Of a stretch of DNA of 64,000 nt, positions 16,886 through 26,466 are shown piece after piece; position 1 is the stretch's first letter; each line of letters begins with the position of its first letter. The position numbers and the translations under genes are program-made. Under the pieces are notes generated by a model. That model did not search any database, had not been told where the DNA came from, and saw only the letters and a program-made list of their open reading frames with translations. The stretch comes from Oceanihabitans iliipiscarium (GTDB lineage: Bacteria > Bacteroidota > Bacteroidia > Flavobacteriales > Flavobacteriaceae), in the NCBI RefSeq assembly GCF_042686125.1, contig NZ_JBHUOV010000015.1, positions 62,001 to 126,000 of the forward strand, written 5' to 3'.

Positions 16886-18627
16886 CCAAAATATTTAATC
16901 CAAAAGAATGGTTGGAAGTTCCAGAAGAGCAACCGCAACCAACAAGCAACAAAGCAACAACGAATGTTGTTGCTGTTGCTGATAACGACATTGAAACCTA
17001 CATTTCAGCAATTGAGCAATCAGGTATAGACATAACAGGAAATTATGCCACTTGGAGAGATTTAGGATTTGCTTTAGCTGAAGAATATGGCGAAACAGGA
17101 AGAGACTACTTCCACAGAATAAGCAAAAACTATGTAGGTTATGATTCAAAAGAATGTGACGAACAGTTTAACAAATGCCTAAATGCTAAAGGTCACGGCA
17201 TTACCATTGCAACGTTTTACCATTATGCGCATCAGGCAGGTATAAAACCAATGAAGCAACAAAACAACAACGAGGTTGCAACAAATGTTGCAACTGTTGT
17301 TGATGTACCAGAGCAAGCAATGCCAACAATACCAGATGAGGTATTTAATACCTTACCGCAGTTTTTACAACAAGTTGTAAACCCTTCGAGCAGTCAAGAG
17401 GAAAAGGACATTTTGTTGTTAGGAGCTTTAACGGCTTTTAGTGCCTGCTTTCCTAAACTCTTTGGTATCTACGACCAACGTAAAGTCTTTGCCAATTTAT
17501 ACCTGTTTGTTACCGCACCTGCATCTGCAGGTAAAGGCAGACTTAACCAAATTAAGAATTTGGTAGACCCTGTACATAAGTTAAAACGTGAACAAGCCAA
17601 AGTACTAAAACAACAATTTAATACAGAAATGGCAACGTATAATATGAACAAGGGTAAAGATGAAAACTTGGAGAAACCAGGTAAACCACCCGAAAGGATG
17701 TTGTTTATTCCTGCCAACAATAGTGTTACTGGAGTATATCAATTAATTTCTGATAATGAAGGTAAAGGATTGATTTTTGAAACTGAAGGAGATACATTAG
17801 CACAAGCTTTTAAGAGCGATTACGGTAATTATAGCGATGGTTTTCGTAAAGCTTTCCATCACGAAACAATAAGCTATTATCGTAGAACAGATAGAGAGTA
17901 TGTAGATATTGAAAAGCCTTGTTTATCAACAGTATTGTCAGGTACACCTAAACAAGTAGCAACCTTAATTCCAAATGCCGAAAATGGTTTGTTCAGTCGT
18001 TTTATGTTCTATTATATGAATATAAAACCTACTTGGAAAAACGTATTTTCAAGTAACAACAATGTTGGTTTAGATGATTACTATTCACAATTGGGTAATG
18101 AGTTTTTGGGCTTATATAAAACACTAAAGAATAACCCAGAGATTGAAGTAAGGCTAACAACACCTCAACAACAGATATTCAATACGTTTTTTGAATCCTT
18201 ACAAACCAAATACATCAACTTACAACCCGAAGAGTATATTGCAACCATAAGGCGATTAGGCTTAATTGCATTTCGTTTAATGATGTTATTTACGGTATTT
18301 CGCATTATGGAAGATGGTGATGTTAACCAAGTAAAAGAATGTGAGGATGTCGATTTTCAAAATGCGCTTACTATTATTTCTATTTTGGTAAAACACAGTA
18401 GTAAAGTGTTTAACGATTTACCGATAGAACAGAAAGCGGCAAAACGTTTAAATCGAAAGGAAAGGTTTTTAGAAACCCTACCAAAGAAATTCAGTAGGCA
18501 AGATTATTTGGATCTGGCAATCAAACAAAGCATCCCACACAAAACAGCAGAGGGTTATATTACAAAGTTTGTAGAAGCAAGATTAATACATAGAGAAGCA
18601 CACGGTGTCTATTTAAAGATTGTTTGA
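16882..18627 (+). CDS. PriCT_2 / DUF3987 replication-type protein
   Basis: A 581-residue protein. Residues about 38-110 match the primase C-terminal PriCT_2 helix domain (TWRDLGFALAEEYGETGRDYFHRIS), then DUF3987 (about 150-500), a helicase-like domain with a P-loop-like APASAGKGRL and the LIFETEGDTLAQAF motif. The C-terminal 80 residues look like a winged helix. With the upstream VirE-N protein it probably forms an element-encoded primase-helicase pair. The Walker A is not canonical, so ATPase activity is unproven. Confidence 0.85.
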   Translation: MTKIFNPKEWLEVPEEQPQPTSNKATTNVVAVADNDIETYISAIEQSGIDITGNYATWRDLGFALAEEYGETGRDYFHRISKNYVGYDSKECDEQFNKCLNAKGHGITIATFYHYAHQAGIKPMKQQNNNEVATNVATVVDVPEQAMPTIPDEVFNTLPQFLQQVVNPSSSQEEKDILLLGALTAFSACFPKLFGIYDQRKVFANLYLFVTAPASAGKGRLNQIKNLVDPVHKLKREQAKVLKQQFNTEMATYNMNKGKDENLEKPGKPPERMLFIPANNSVTGVYQLISDNEGKGLIFETEGDTLAQAFKSDYGNYSDGFRKAFHHETISYYRRTDREYVDIEKPCLSTVLSGTPKQVATLIPNAENGLFSRFMFYYMNIKPTWKNVFSSNNNVGLDDYYSQLGNEFLGLYKTLKNNPEIEVRLTTPQQQIFNTFFESLQTKYINLQPEEYIATIRRLGLIAFRLMMLFTVFRIMEDGDVNQVKECEDVDFQNALTIISILVKHSSKVFNDLPIEQKAAKRLNRKERFLETLPKKFSRQDYLDLAIKQSIPHKTAEGYITKFVEARLIHREAHGVYLKIV

Positions 18628-18835
18628 TTGTCAAAGGGTTTTGAATTGCAATGATTTAGTTTCTTTATTTCAAAAAGAGAAAAAACTATACATAATTTGC
18701 GACTATAACCTACATTTTTTAGTATAGGCATCTGTAATATTTTCATCAATTGCTTAAAAATTGTACATTAGTTTTATCGATTGAGTTTAATACTCATTAT
18801 TATGAACTTTTCATTTTTAGTTACCATAAACCACC

Positions 18836-19729
18836 ATGATAATAAACCGCAAAATCCCTTTTAAATTTTTACTTAACGAAATAAAAATTCCATTAATAAT
18901 AGTTGTCCTTTTAGGCTTTATTTTTGGCTTGTTACCAAAATATTTCCCCAATTTTTCACCTGAAATACCGATAGGTATTGCCACCACGTTAGGTATAGCC
19001 ATATCTATTTTGCTGTCATATAAAATCAATCAATCGTACAATCGCTGGTGGGAAGCCCGAACCATTTGGGGAGCCATAGTGAATGATAGTCGTTCTTTGG
19101 TATTACAACTTCAACTTTATTTGAATGAGAATGATGAACTTTTGCGCAAGATAGCCCACTATCAAATTGCTTGGTGTTATGCTTTAGACAAGTCATTAAG
19201 AAAACAAGATGTTCTTTCCGGATGGGAAAACCTGTTAAATAAAGAGGATTTGGAAAAAATAAAAAAACAATCCAACATACCTTTAGCTATAAATCAACTT
19301 CAAACAGAAGCCGTTAGAAAGCTATATGAGAAAAAAACGATTGAAGAGTTTGCAAGAACACAACTTGAAGTAACACTAACGAGATTAGTAGCTTCTATGG
19401 GGAAATGTGAACGCATAAAAAACACCGTTTTTCCACCAACATATGGTCAAGCTTTAAATATATCTATCTACTTGTTTGTTGTTTTTTTAAGTTTATCCCC
19501 TGTGCTTCAACTTAATCTTTTCTTACAAATCATTATTCTACTTTCTATTTCTATGTTGTTTTTCATTTTACAAAAGTTAGCACATCAACTTCAAGACCCA
19601 TTTGACAACCATGAGACAGATACACCTATGACTTCTTTGTCCAGAACAATTGAAATTAATATCCGTCAATTATTGGACGAAAAAGATATTCCCGAACCTA
19701 TTCAACCAAAAAAGTTTTATTTAATGTAG
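18836..19729 (+). CDS. Bestrophin-family ion channel
   Basis: A 297-residue inner-membrane protein of the bestrophin (UPF0187) family. Hydrophobic segments near residues 15-60 and 205-240, and the family signature NQSYNRWWEARTIWGAIVNDSR (around residues 60-80) followed by the cytosolic helical bundle. Bacterial bestrophins are pentameric cation or anion channels. It opens the stress block of the element, 208 bases after the DUF3987 gene, and is followed by another small membrane protein, YqhA. Confidence 0.92.
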   Translation: MIINRKIPFKFLLNEIKIPLIIVVLLGFIFGLLPKYFPNFSPEIPIGIATTLGIAISILLSYKINQSYNRWWEARTIWGAIVNDSRSLVLQLQLYLNENDELLRKIAHYQIAWCYALDKSLRKQDVLSGWENLLNKEDLEKIKKQSNIPLAINQLQTEAVRKLYEKKTIEEFARTQLEVTLTRLVASMGKCERIKNTVFPPTYGQALNISIYLFVVFLSLSPVLQLNLFLQIIILLSISMLFFILQKLAHQLQDPFDNHETDTPMTSLSRTIEINIRQLLDEKDIPEPIQPKKFYLM

Positions 19730-19842
19730 TAAAAGCTTTCAAATTGATAAAATGGCAAAGCTGGGTGTCATTTCGAGTTAGAATAAAGGCCTATTTTATG
19801 TTATATTTGAAGTATAATAAATAAAAATATTTAAAGAATTAA

Positions 19843-20367
19843 ATGAAAAAATTATTTTACATCTTCCGTTATGTGAGTTGGATTGCAGTTATATGCTCTT
19901 TAATAGGGTCATTACTTTTGTTTGTGGTAGGAGCTTTAAAAACCATTAATGCGTTACGGGTGGTATTGTTTGATTATGTTCCGAAGGATAAAGCGCATTT
20001 ACATAGTGCTGATGTAGCTACAACCTACCTTATCAAATCGTTGGACACCTTTCTTATCGCTTTAATTCTATTTATTTTCGCTCATGGTGTATATACATTG
20101 TTCATTTCCAATAAAAAATATGAAGATGGAAATGGCGTACTAAAATGGGTTCGAACTCCTAATATTGGACATCTCAAAAATGTACTTGCAGAGGTTATTG
20201 TTATAATTTTGTTCGTGAAGTTTCTTGAAACGGTCTTTGTTAACATAAACAACCTTAAATGGGAAATTGCCATTCTTCCTATTTCAGTGTTGTTGTTAGC
20301 TCTTGGTCTCAAATTTTTGCATCTTGACAAAGAAGAAAACTCAAACAAAAAAGATAAACCTGAATAA
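19843..20367 (+). CDS. YqhA family (UPF0114) membrane protein
   Basis: A 174-residue protein with four hydrophobic segments (about 8-35, 65-90, 115-130, 140-160) and the family pattern IFRYVSWIAVICSLIGSLLLFVVGA and LIKSLDTFLIALILFIFAHGVYTLF. YqhA-type proteins have no settled function, and they often sit with stress genes. It is followed after three bases by the Gre-like gene, so the two are co-transcribed. Confidence 0.88.
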   Translation: MKKLFYIFRYVSWIAVICSLIGSLLLFVVGALKTINALRVVLFDYVPKDKAHLHSADVATTYLIKSLDTFLIALILFIFAHGVYTLFISNKKYEDGNGVLKWVRTPNIGHLKNVLAEVIVIILFVKFLETVFVNINNLKWEIAILPISVLLLALGLKFLHLDKEENSNKKDKPE

Positions 20368-20370
20368 ATT

Positions 20371-20871
20371 ATGAGCAGAGGATTTGTAAAAGAAGATGAC
20401 CAAGAGGAAATCCCTATAGTACCACCAAGAGCCCACTTACCAGAAGGTGTAACAAACTATGTAACTCCAATGGGAATGGATGAACTATTGACTGAAAAGC
20501 AAGTGCTACTTGATGAAAAGAATGAATTAAGTATTAAAGATGAAAACGAACGTCGTATAGCTTTAAATCATATTGATGCAAAATTAAATTTGCTAAACAG
20601 CAGAATTTCTTCAGCAAAAGTAGTAGATTTAAAAACACATCCTCCGCATGAAATTCGTTTTGGAGCATCTGTAACACTCAAGAAAGAGAGTACAAAACAA
20701 ATCGAAAAATACCAAATTGTAGGTGTGGATGAGGCTGATATTTCTAAAGGGAAAATTTCCTTCATTTCACCATTGGCCAAAATGCTAATTCATAAAAAAG
20801 TGGGTGACAGGGCTATTTTAGAATTGCCACAGAAACAAAGAGTTTATGATGTTTTAGAAATAGAGTATTAG
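20371..20871 (+). CDS. GreA/GreB-family transcript cleavage factor
   Basis: A 166-residue protein with the N-terminal coiled coil (about 30-85: MGMDELLTEKQVLLDEKNELS..DENERRIALNHIDAKL) and the C-terminal FKBP-like Gre domain (about 90-166: FGASVTLKKEST, YQIVGVDEADISKGKISFISPLAKML, VGDRAILELP). The coiled-coil tip that carries the acidic pair in Gre factors is short. Gre factors rescue backtracked RNA polymerase. It sits directly upstream of uvrB, which is suggestive because backtracked polymerase hides lesions from repair. Confidence 0.85.
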   Translation: MSRGFVKEDDQEEIPIVPPRAHLPEGVTNYVTPMGMDELLTEKQVLLDEKNELSIKDENERRIALNHIDAKLNLLNSRISSAKVVDLKTHPPHEIRFGASVTLKKESTKQIEKYQIVGVDEADISKGKISFISPLAKMLIHKKVGDRAILELPQKQRVYDVLEIEY

Positions 20872-21048
20872 TCTGACTGACAACTTTTTTTTAGCCTTTC
20901 CCGAAATATTCACAATAGAAACATCCATATCCAGTTACTGGTGAAATTGTGGTTAAAGCACATAAGTTACTATAATGTGTATGCCAGAAATTTGACTATC
21001 TTTATGTCTGTACATCATTTTTAAACAGAAATAACAGAAACCATTTTT

Positions 21049-23025
21049 ATGTCAACAGGCGTTTTTATTTTACATTCCAATAACACCCCAGCAGGTGACC
21101 AACCCGAAGCAATCGCACAAATTGTTTCTGGAATAGAGTCGGGAGCAACCCATCAAACACTTAAAGGTATTACAGGTTCAGGTAAAACCTTCACAATGGC
21201 AAACATCATCCATCGGTTAAAACGTCCAACGTTGATTCTTGCACCCAACAAAACACTAACAGCACAGTTATATCAAGAAATGAAACAGCTTTTTCCTGAA
21301 AATGCGGTTGAGTTTTTTGTTTCGTATTATGATTATTTTCAACCTGAAATGTACCTACCTGGTAGCGACCGTTTCATAGAAAAAGATTCGTCAATTAATG
21401 AGCAATTAGAACGATTACGTCTTTCAACTACAAAATCACTTATTGAGCGAAAAGATACAATTGTAGTAGCATCCGTTTCATCTATTTATGGATTGGGTGA
21501 CCCTAAAGATTATAAGGCGCTTCAAGTGCATCTTGAACTCGGGATGCCGATTCTTATTGATGAGTTCGAAAAACAACTTTCATCAGTACAATATGACCGT
21601 ACACAGCATAGTTTAAAAAGAGGGGTTTATAAAATTGATGGAAATACAATCGATATTTTCCCTGCCGATTCTGAATATAAGGCAGTACAGTTGGTAATAG
21701 ATAATGGAAAGGTTAGTTCGTTAAGATATATCGATTCAGCATCAGGAAACCATATAGAAGACATCACACAATACGCTGTGTCACCAAAAACGTTATTTGC
21801 ACCGTCCCATGTACAGGCATCCGAAGCGGCAGACCAGATTTTATTAGAGATGGAAGAGCGTATTGCCCAACTTAATCAAGAGAATCGATTAATAGAAGCA
21901 GACCGTCTCTACGAACGCATTACAGATGATGTTAATATGCTCAAAACTGTTGGGTATTGTTCCGGAATGGAAAATTATGCAAGTTACTTTAGTGGGCGTG
22001 ACCCAAAACTACCGCCAACAACACTTCTCGACTACTTGCCTAAAGACGGTCTTTTGTTCATCGATGAATCTCACGTAATGATTCCGCAAATATCGGCAAT
22101 GTATAAAGGCGACCAAGCACGTAAGGACACGCTTATTGATTACGGTTTTAGATTGCCTTCGTCAAAGAATAACCATCCATTGAGTTTCGAGGAGTTTGAG
22201 AAATTAAAACCACAAACAATTTTTGTTTCTGCGACTCCAGGAGCATATGAGTTAAAAGTCTCAAAAGGAAGGGTTGTTGAACAAGTTGTTAGGCCTACAG
22301 GCTTACTTGACCCTGTTGTAGAAGTACGACCTAAAGATAATGCTATTGAAGATTTGTTGGGCGAAATAAAAACCTGTGTAGAAGCAGGCAATCGAGTTTT
22401 GATTACTACACTCACAAAGGTTGCAGCAGAAAGTCTTCACGAATTTATAGTAGATAAAGGTTTTAGGGCACGATATTTACATTCGGATTTTAAAACTATT
22501 GAGCGTACAGAAATCATCAACGGATTAAGAGCAGGCGAATTTGATATTTTAATAGGAATAAGCCTATTGCGTGAAGGATTGGACATTCCAGAAGCTTCCT
22601 TAATGGCTATTTTAGATGCTGACCATGCAGGGTTTTTGCGTTCGGTTAATGCATTAATACAAATGATTGGTCGTGTGGCCCGTAACGTCAACGGAAAAGC
22701 TATTATGTATGCAGATAATATTACACCTGCTATGAAAGAGGCTATTGATGAAACCGAAAATCGCAGGAAACGACAAATAGCCTATAATGCAGAACATAAT
22801 GTTACACCAGTAACTTCGGCAAGAAAACTGAATGTTGAAGATGAGAGCGTGGAAGAAACATTCTCCCACCCAAAAGATTTTTGTGAGAATCTTGATGAAC
22901 TTTGTGAAAGGATTACAGAAAAAGAGCAACAACTTTTGGTAGCTTCTAATGATAAGGATGAACAAACTATAATGAAAATCCGTCAAGAATTAGATAATCT
23001 ATACAGGCAGTATATTTATATGTGA
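21049..23025 (+). CDS. uvrB: UvrB, accessory copy carried by the element
   Basis: A 658-residue excinuclease helicase subunit of near-normal length. Walker A GITGSGKT (about 40-47), the damage-verifying beta-hairpin region YYDYFQPEMYLPGSDRFIEKDSSINEQ, FIDESHVMIPQI (Walker B), the helicase motifs TATPG-like SATPGAYEL and QMIGRVARN, and a C-terminal UvrC-binding UVR motif (ELCERITEKEQQLL) are all present. It is divergent: the hairpin tyrosine run YYDYY is YYDYF, and EAYIPSSDT is EMYLPGSDR. With uvrA on the chromosome at 1-2335, this is probably a second UvrB brought in as cargo; whether a core uvrB exists elsewhere cannot be seen here. Confidence 0.93.
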   Translation: MSTGVFILHSNNTPAGDQPEAIAQIVSGIESGATHQTLKGITGSGKTFTMANIIHRLKRPTLILAPNKTLTAQLYQEMKQLFPENAVEFFVSYYDYFQPEMYLPGSDRFIEKDSSINEQLERLRLSTTKSLIERKDTIVVASVSSIYGLGDPKDYKALQVHLELGMPILIDEFEKQLSSVQYDRTQHSLKRGVYKIDGNTIDIFPADSEYKAVQLVIDNGKVSSLRYIDSASGNHIEDITQYAVSPKTLFAPSHVQASEAADQILLEMEERIAQLNQENRLIEADRLYERITDDVNMLKTVGYCSGMENYASYFSGRDPKLPPTTLLDYLPKDGLLFIDESHVMIPQISAMYKGDQARKDTLIDYGFRLPSSKNNHPLSFEEFEKLKPQTIFVSATPGAYELKVSKGRVVEQVVRPTGLLDPVVEVRPKDNAIEDLLGEIKTCVEAGNRVLITTLTKVAAESLHEFIVDKGFRARYLHSDFKTIERTEIINGLRAGEFDILIGISLLREGLDIPEASLMAILDADHAGFLRSVNALIQMIGRVARNVNGKAIMYADNITPAMKEAIDETENRRKRQIAYNAEHNVTPVTSARKLNVEDESVEETFSHPKDFCENLDELCERITEKEQQLLVASNDKDEQTIMKIRQELDNLYRQYIYM

Positions 23026-23103
23026 TAGAATAGATATTTAATACAGTTAGTTTTTCTATTGTTTCAAGTAAAACTAAATGAACTTTTAGTAAAGCATCAA
23101 AAA

Positions 23104-24102
23104 ATGAAAGCAATACAATTTACAGGCTACGGTGATATTTCTGAAAAAGTAATAATTTCTGAAATACAAAAACCAATCTTAAACAAAGATGAAGTGCTCA
23201 TTGAAACCCGTTCTGTTAGTGTTAATCCTTTGGATATTAAGGTAATTGAAGGAAAACTTAAAGCAGTACGTAAATTCAAACTGCCAGCTACTTTAGGATA
23301 TGATGTCAGTGGTATTGTAGTGGATAAGGATAAAAATGTAACTGATTTCAATATTGGAGATGAAGTTTTTTCAAAAGTTAATAAACAAGGAACTTTTACA
23401 GAGTTCGTAGTTGTACACAAAGATATTATTAGCCTAAAGCCCAAGAATGTAAATTTTGAGGAAGCTGCCAGTTTACCACTTGTAGGATTAACAGCAATTC
23501 AGGCTTTAAAACGCGGAAAATTAAAAGAGGGAGATAAGGTTTTAGTTCATGCTGGTTCTGGTGGTGTAGGTTCATTTGCTATTCAATACGCAAAATACAA
23601 GGGAGCCTATGTGTATACTACTACCAGTACAGAAAATGTTGAATGGGTGAAGAAACTTGGGGCTGATGTTGTTATTGATTATAAAAGTCAAAACTATTTA
23701 GATATTGTAAGTAATGTTGATTTGGTATTAGATACACTTGGCAACAAATTTACCGAAGATGCTTTTAAGGTTATTAAAACTGGAGGGAAAGTAATATCGC
23801 TTGTTGGTCCTATTGACAAAGAAACTGCCAGCCGGATGAAGTTGAATTTTTTCGTTAAATTAATTTTAGCTTGGCGAAGAAGAAAAATCACTAAACATAT
23901 TCGATTAAAGTCAGCCTACTACAGTTTAATTTTTATGAGAGCTAATGCAAAACAACTCAATGAAATTGCTGAACTTGTAGAATCAGGAATAGTGAAGACC
24001 AATTTAGATAAGGTCTTTACCTTTAATGATGCTTTGCAAGCATTGCTTTATGTTAAAAAAGGACGAACAAAGGGAAAAGTTGTTATAAATGTAAAGGCAT
24101 AA
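23104..24102 (+). CDS. MDR-family NADPH:quinone oxidoreductase
   Basis: A 332-residue zinc-independent medium-chain dehydrogenase. The ATG at 23104 gives the usual family start MKAIQFTGYG; an upstream in-frame TTG at 23059 adds 15 unlikely residues. The Rossmann glycine motif is HAGSGGVGSFAIQYAK (about 140-160), and no zinc ligands are seen. It probably reduces quinones or reactive enones with NADPH. A paralogue of similar length sits in the chromosome at 44419. It is convergent with the formaldehyde dehydrogenase gene. Confidence 0.9.
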   Translation: MKAIQFTGYGDISEKVIISEIQKPILNKDEVLIETRSVSVNPLDIKVIEGKLKAVRKFKLPATLGYDVSGIVVDKDKNVTDFNIGDEVFSKVNKQGTFTEFVVVHKDIISLKPKNVNFEEAASLPLVGLTAIQALKRGKLKEGDKVLVHAGSGGVGSFAIQYAKYKGAYVYTTTSTENVEWVKKLGADVVIDYKSQNYLDIVSNVDLVLDTLGNKFTEDAFKVIKTGGKVISLVGPIDKETASRMKLNFFVKLILAWRRRKITKHIRLKSAYYSLIFMRANAKQLNEIAELVESGIVKTNLDKVFTFNDALQALLYVKKGRTKGKVVINVKA

Positions 24103-24150
24103 CAAGTAAAGCCTTGAACAATAACAAACAATTTTTTATTACTAAATCGG

Positions 24151-24190
24151 TATAAAAAAGGGGATAATTTTTAAATCATCCCCTTTAATT
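24151..24190. terminator. Bidirectional terminator
   Basis: AAAGGGGAT (24157-24165) pairs with ATCCCCTTT (24178-24186), flanked by A-rich and T-rich runs, between two converging genes. Confidence 0.8.
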
Positions 24191-24209
24191 TTATCTATTT
24201 TCTTTGAAA

Positions 24210-25409
24210 TTAATAACGTCCCTTTAGCATACCGTGTGGATCGATAACAAACTTCTTATTCGAGCCATCAGAAAAATCTTGATAAGCTTGAGGTGCTTCA
24301 TCTAAAGTAATAACCTCTGGGTTCATAATAGTTTTCATAGAGATTCTATCCCAAAGAATGGCTTGCATTATCTGATAATTGTATTTCCCTATCGGTGCCA
24401 TACCTGTCTGGATACGTAATGATTTTAACCAGCCTTTACCCCAATCAACAGTCAGTTTTCCTTGTTTAGCGTTTTCATCTCTTCCGCCCGGGTCAACAGG
24501 AGTATAAATCCCTGGAATGCCTATACCACCACTTGCACGTACAACGTCAAAGAGGTCATTGATTACGGCATTCGGATTTTCTTTCTTATAATCCTCATCC
24601 CCATGTCCGTGTGCTTCATATCCAACAGCATCTACTCCTGCATCTACTTCAGGAACTCCAAGAATTTGCTCAATTTGTTCAGCTACGCTTGCATCCAAAG
24701 TTAAGTCTACGGTTTCCATTCCTGCTTTTTTCACCAGTTCTAAACGGTCTTTGTTCATATCACCAACAATGACGCATGATGCTCCCAAAAGTTTAGCAGA
24801 TTCGGCAGCACATCGACCTACAGGTCCTGCACCAGCAATATAAACAGTCGACCCCGTAGTAACACCTGCGGCAAAAGCACCGTGGTATCCTGTTGGAAGA
24901 ATATCAGACACTAATGTTAAGTCCAGCATTTTATCCAATGCCTGCTCCCTGTCTGGAAATTTCAGTAATTGAAAATCAGCATAAGGTATTAAGCAATATT
25001 CCGATTGTCCACCAAGCCATCCGCCCAAATCAAAACCATAAGCACCTACAGGAGCTTCTGGATTAACTGTCTCACATACATCAGTATTTCCTTTCTTACA
25101 ATTTCTACAACGTCCGCAGGAAACATTGAAAGGTACGGAGACTATATCTCCTACTTTTAGAAATTCAACATCTTTACCAATCTCTACAACTTCACCCGTA
25201 ATTTCATGACCCAATACATGTCCAACAGGAACAGTAAAACGTCCTCTAAAAATGTGTTGGTCACTACCACAAATGTTGGTAGAAACCACTTTAATGATTA
25301 CGGCATGATGAATATCTTTTCCTCTTGGATCTTGAAATTTGGGATAGGCAATATCATTTACTTCTAAATTCCAAGCCCCTTTGTAGACAACTCCTCTGTT
25401 ACTTGACAT
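24210..25409 (-). CDS. fdhA: Glutathione-independent formaldehyde dehydrogenase
   Basis: A 399-residue zinc-dependent MDR enzyme closely resembling the Pseudomonas putida formaldehyde dehydrogenase (formaldehyde dismutase group). Catalytic zinc ligands are in NICGSDQH and GHVLGHEITG, the structural zinc site is CGRCRNCKKGNTDVC, and the NAD site is GAGPVGRCAAESAK. The inserted loop and the C-terminal KGRY are those of the family. It oxidizes formaldehyde to formate with tightly bound NAD, a detoxification role that suits its place among stress cargo. It is the only minus-strand gene of the element. Confidence 0.92.
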   Translation of the reverse strand: MSSNRGVVYKGAWNLEVNDIAYPKFQDPRGKDIHHAVIIKVVSTNICGSDQHIFRGRFTVPVGHVLGHEITGEVVEIGKDVEFLKVGDIVSVPFNVSCGRCRNCKKGNTDVCETVNPEAPVGAYGFDLGGWLGGQSEYCLIPYADFQLLKFPDREQALDKMLDLTLVSDILPTGYHGAFAAGVTTGSTVYIAGAGPVGRCAAESAKLLGASCVIVGDMNKDRLELVKKAGMETVDLTLDASVAEQIEQILGVPEVDAGVDAVGYEAHGHGDEDYKKENPNAVINDLFDVVRASGGIGIPGIYTPVDPGGRDENAKQGKLTVDWGKGWLKSLRIQTGMAPIGKYNYQIMQAILWDRISMKTIMNPEVITLDEAPQAYQDFSDGSNKKFVIDPHGMLKGRY

Positions 25410-25640
25410 ACTTTTTTGTGTTTTAGTTAATTGATTTCTTTTTTACCAACCTTTTGGTGATGTAAATATAAGCAAATTATTGCTAATTATAAAGTTAAAT
25501 TATCCTGTTTCGTATCATTTAGAGTTACTTTTAGTATCTAACAAATGTTTCTTGAACAAATATTTCAAGTAAAATTTAATCCTTAAATTAGACAGATTAT
25601 CATTACACTTAATAGAAACACCTTATAAACATCATTAATT

Positions 25641-26111
25641 ATGAAAACACATATTGGATTAACAAGTGAAAATGCTAATGCAGTTGCAGAAATATTATCT
25701 AAACTATTAGCAGATGAGTATATACTTATCACAAAGACTAAAAAGGCACACTGGAATATAGAAGGAGCAGACTTTAAACCGATGCATTTGTTTTTTGAAG
25801 AACAGTTTGGACAAATAGATGGTTTTATTGATACCGTTGCAGAACGTATTAGAAGTATAGGTCATTATACACCAGGTACTTTAGCCGAATTTTTGGATTT
25901 AACCCATCTTACAGAAAAATTCGAAGGCAAGAACAATAGTAACGATTATATTAAAGCATTACTGTCTGACCATGAAAGTATTGTTTACTCTATTCGTGAA
26001 AACATAAATAACATAAATAATTCTTACAATGATGAAGGTACTTCTGGTATGTTGGGGTCATTATTGGAAGAGCACGAAAAAATGGCTTGGATGCTTCGAG
26101 CAAGCTTATAA
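25641..26111 (+). CDS. dps: Dps-family ferritin-like DNA protection protein
   Basis: A 156-residue four-helix protein. The ferroxidase ligands of Dps are seen in KAHWNIEGADF (His) and HLFFEEQFGQIDGFIDTVAERIRSIG (Asp/Glu pair), which come from different subunits of the dodecamer. Dps oxidizes Fe(II) with peroxide, stores iron and shields DNA. It is monocistronic, with a 231-base upstream gap that contains short inverted repeats (AGCAA-ATTA-TTGCT at 25471-25484), and closes the stress block of the element. Confidence 0.92.
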   Translation: MKTHIGLTSENANAVAEILSKLLADEYILITKTKKAHWNIEGADFKPMHLFFEEQFGQIDGFIDTVAERIRSIGHYTPGTLAEFLDLTHLTEKFEGKNNSNDYIKALLSDHESIVYSIRENINNINNSYNDEGTSGMLGSLLEEHEKMAWMLRASL

Positions 26112-26301
26112 TAAATGAGTTGTTAAGGATTTAAAGGAATTGAGGATTTAGAGTAATTTTATTTTGGTCAATATTCCTGTAAATATCTTAAATTCAATGC
26201 TGTAATTACATCAGCAGACGAATTTTGGTCGTAGGTCTTTTGAGAATACTGCTTAAACAAAAACCTGAAAAAGACCACCGCATCAGCTGTACGAACACGG
26301 T

Positions 26302-26357
26302 TAAGGAAACGAGGATTTTAAATCCTCATTTCTTTGTGTAGTAATACAGTTTCCTTA
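26302..26357 (+). promoter_or_regulatory. Nested hairpins upstream of the defence operon
   Basis: An outer 9-bp stem TAAGGAAAC / GTTTCCTTA (26302-26310 / 26349-26357) directly abuts an inner 7-bp stem GAGGATT / AATCCTC (26311-26317 / 26321-26327), with a 21-base bulge on the 3' side. No strong T-run follows. The surrounding 355 bases (26112-26466) hold no gene. It may be a terminator/attenuator or a structured leader RNA. Confidence 0.45.
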
Positions 26358-26430
26358 TTTCCTTAACTTCCTCACTTTCTGTTAATAACTGTTTATATCT
26401 TTTTCTTACTTCTTTTTTTCTTTTTCTTAC

Positions 26431-26456
26431 ATTAGACAAAATCTGACAAGTCTAAT
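26431..26456. promoter_or_regulatory. Inverted repeat, likely operator of the XRE regulator
   Basis: ATTAGAC (26431-26437) and GTCTAAT (26450-26456), 12 bases apart, end ten bases before the ATG of the XRE gene. It follows a long pyrimidine tract. The position fits autoregulation by that protein; this is inference. Confidence 0.5.
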
Positions 26457-26466
26457 TAATGCTATT

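Noticed and set aside
23059..23103. TTG start giving 15 more residues to the quinone oxidoreductase
   Set aside because: The family starts at MKAIQFTG, which is the ATG at 23104.
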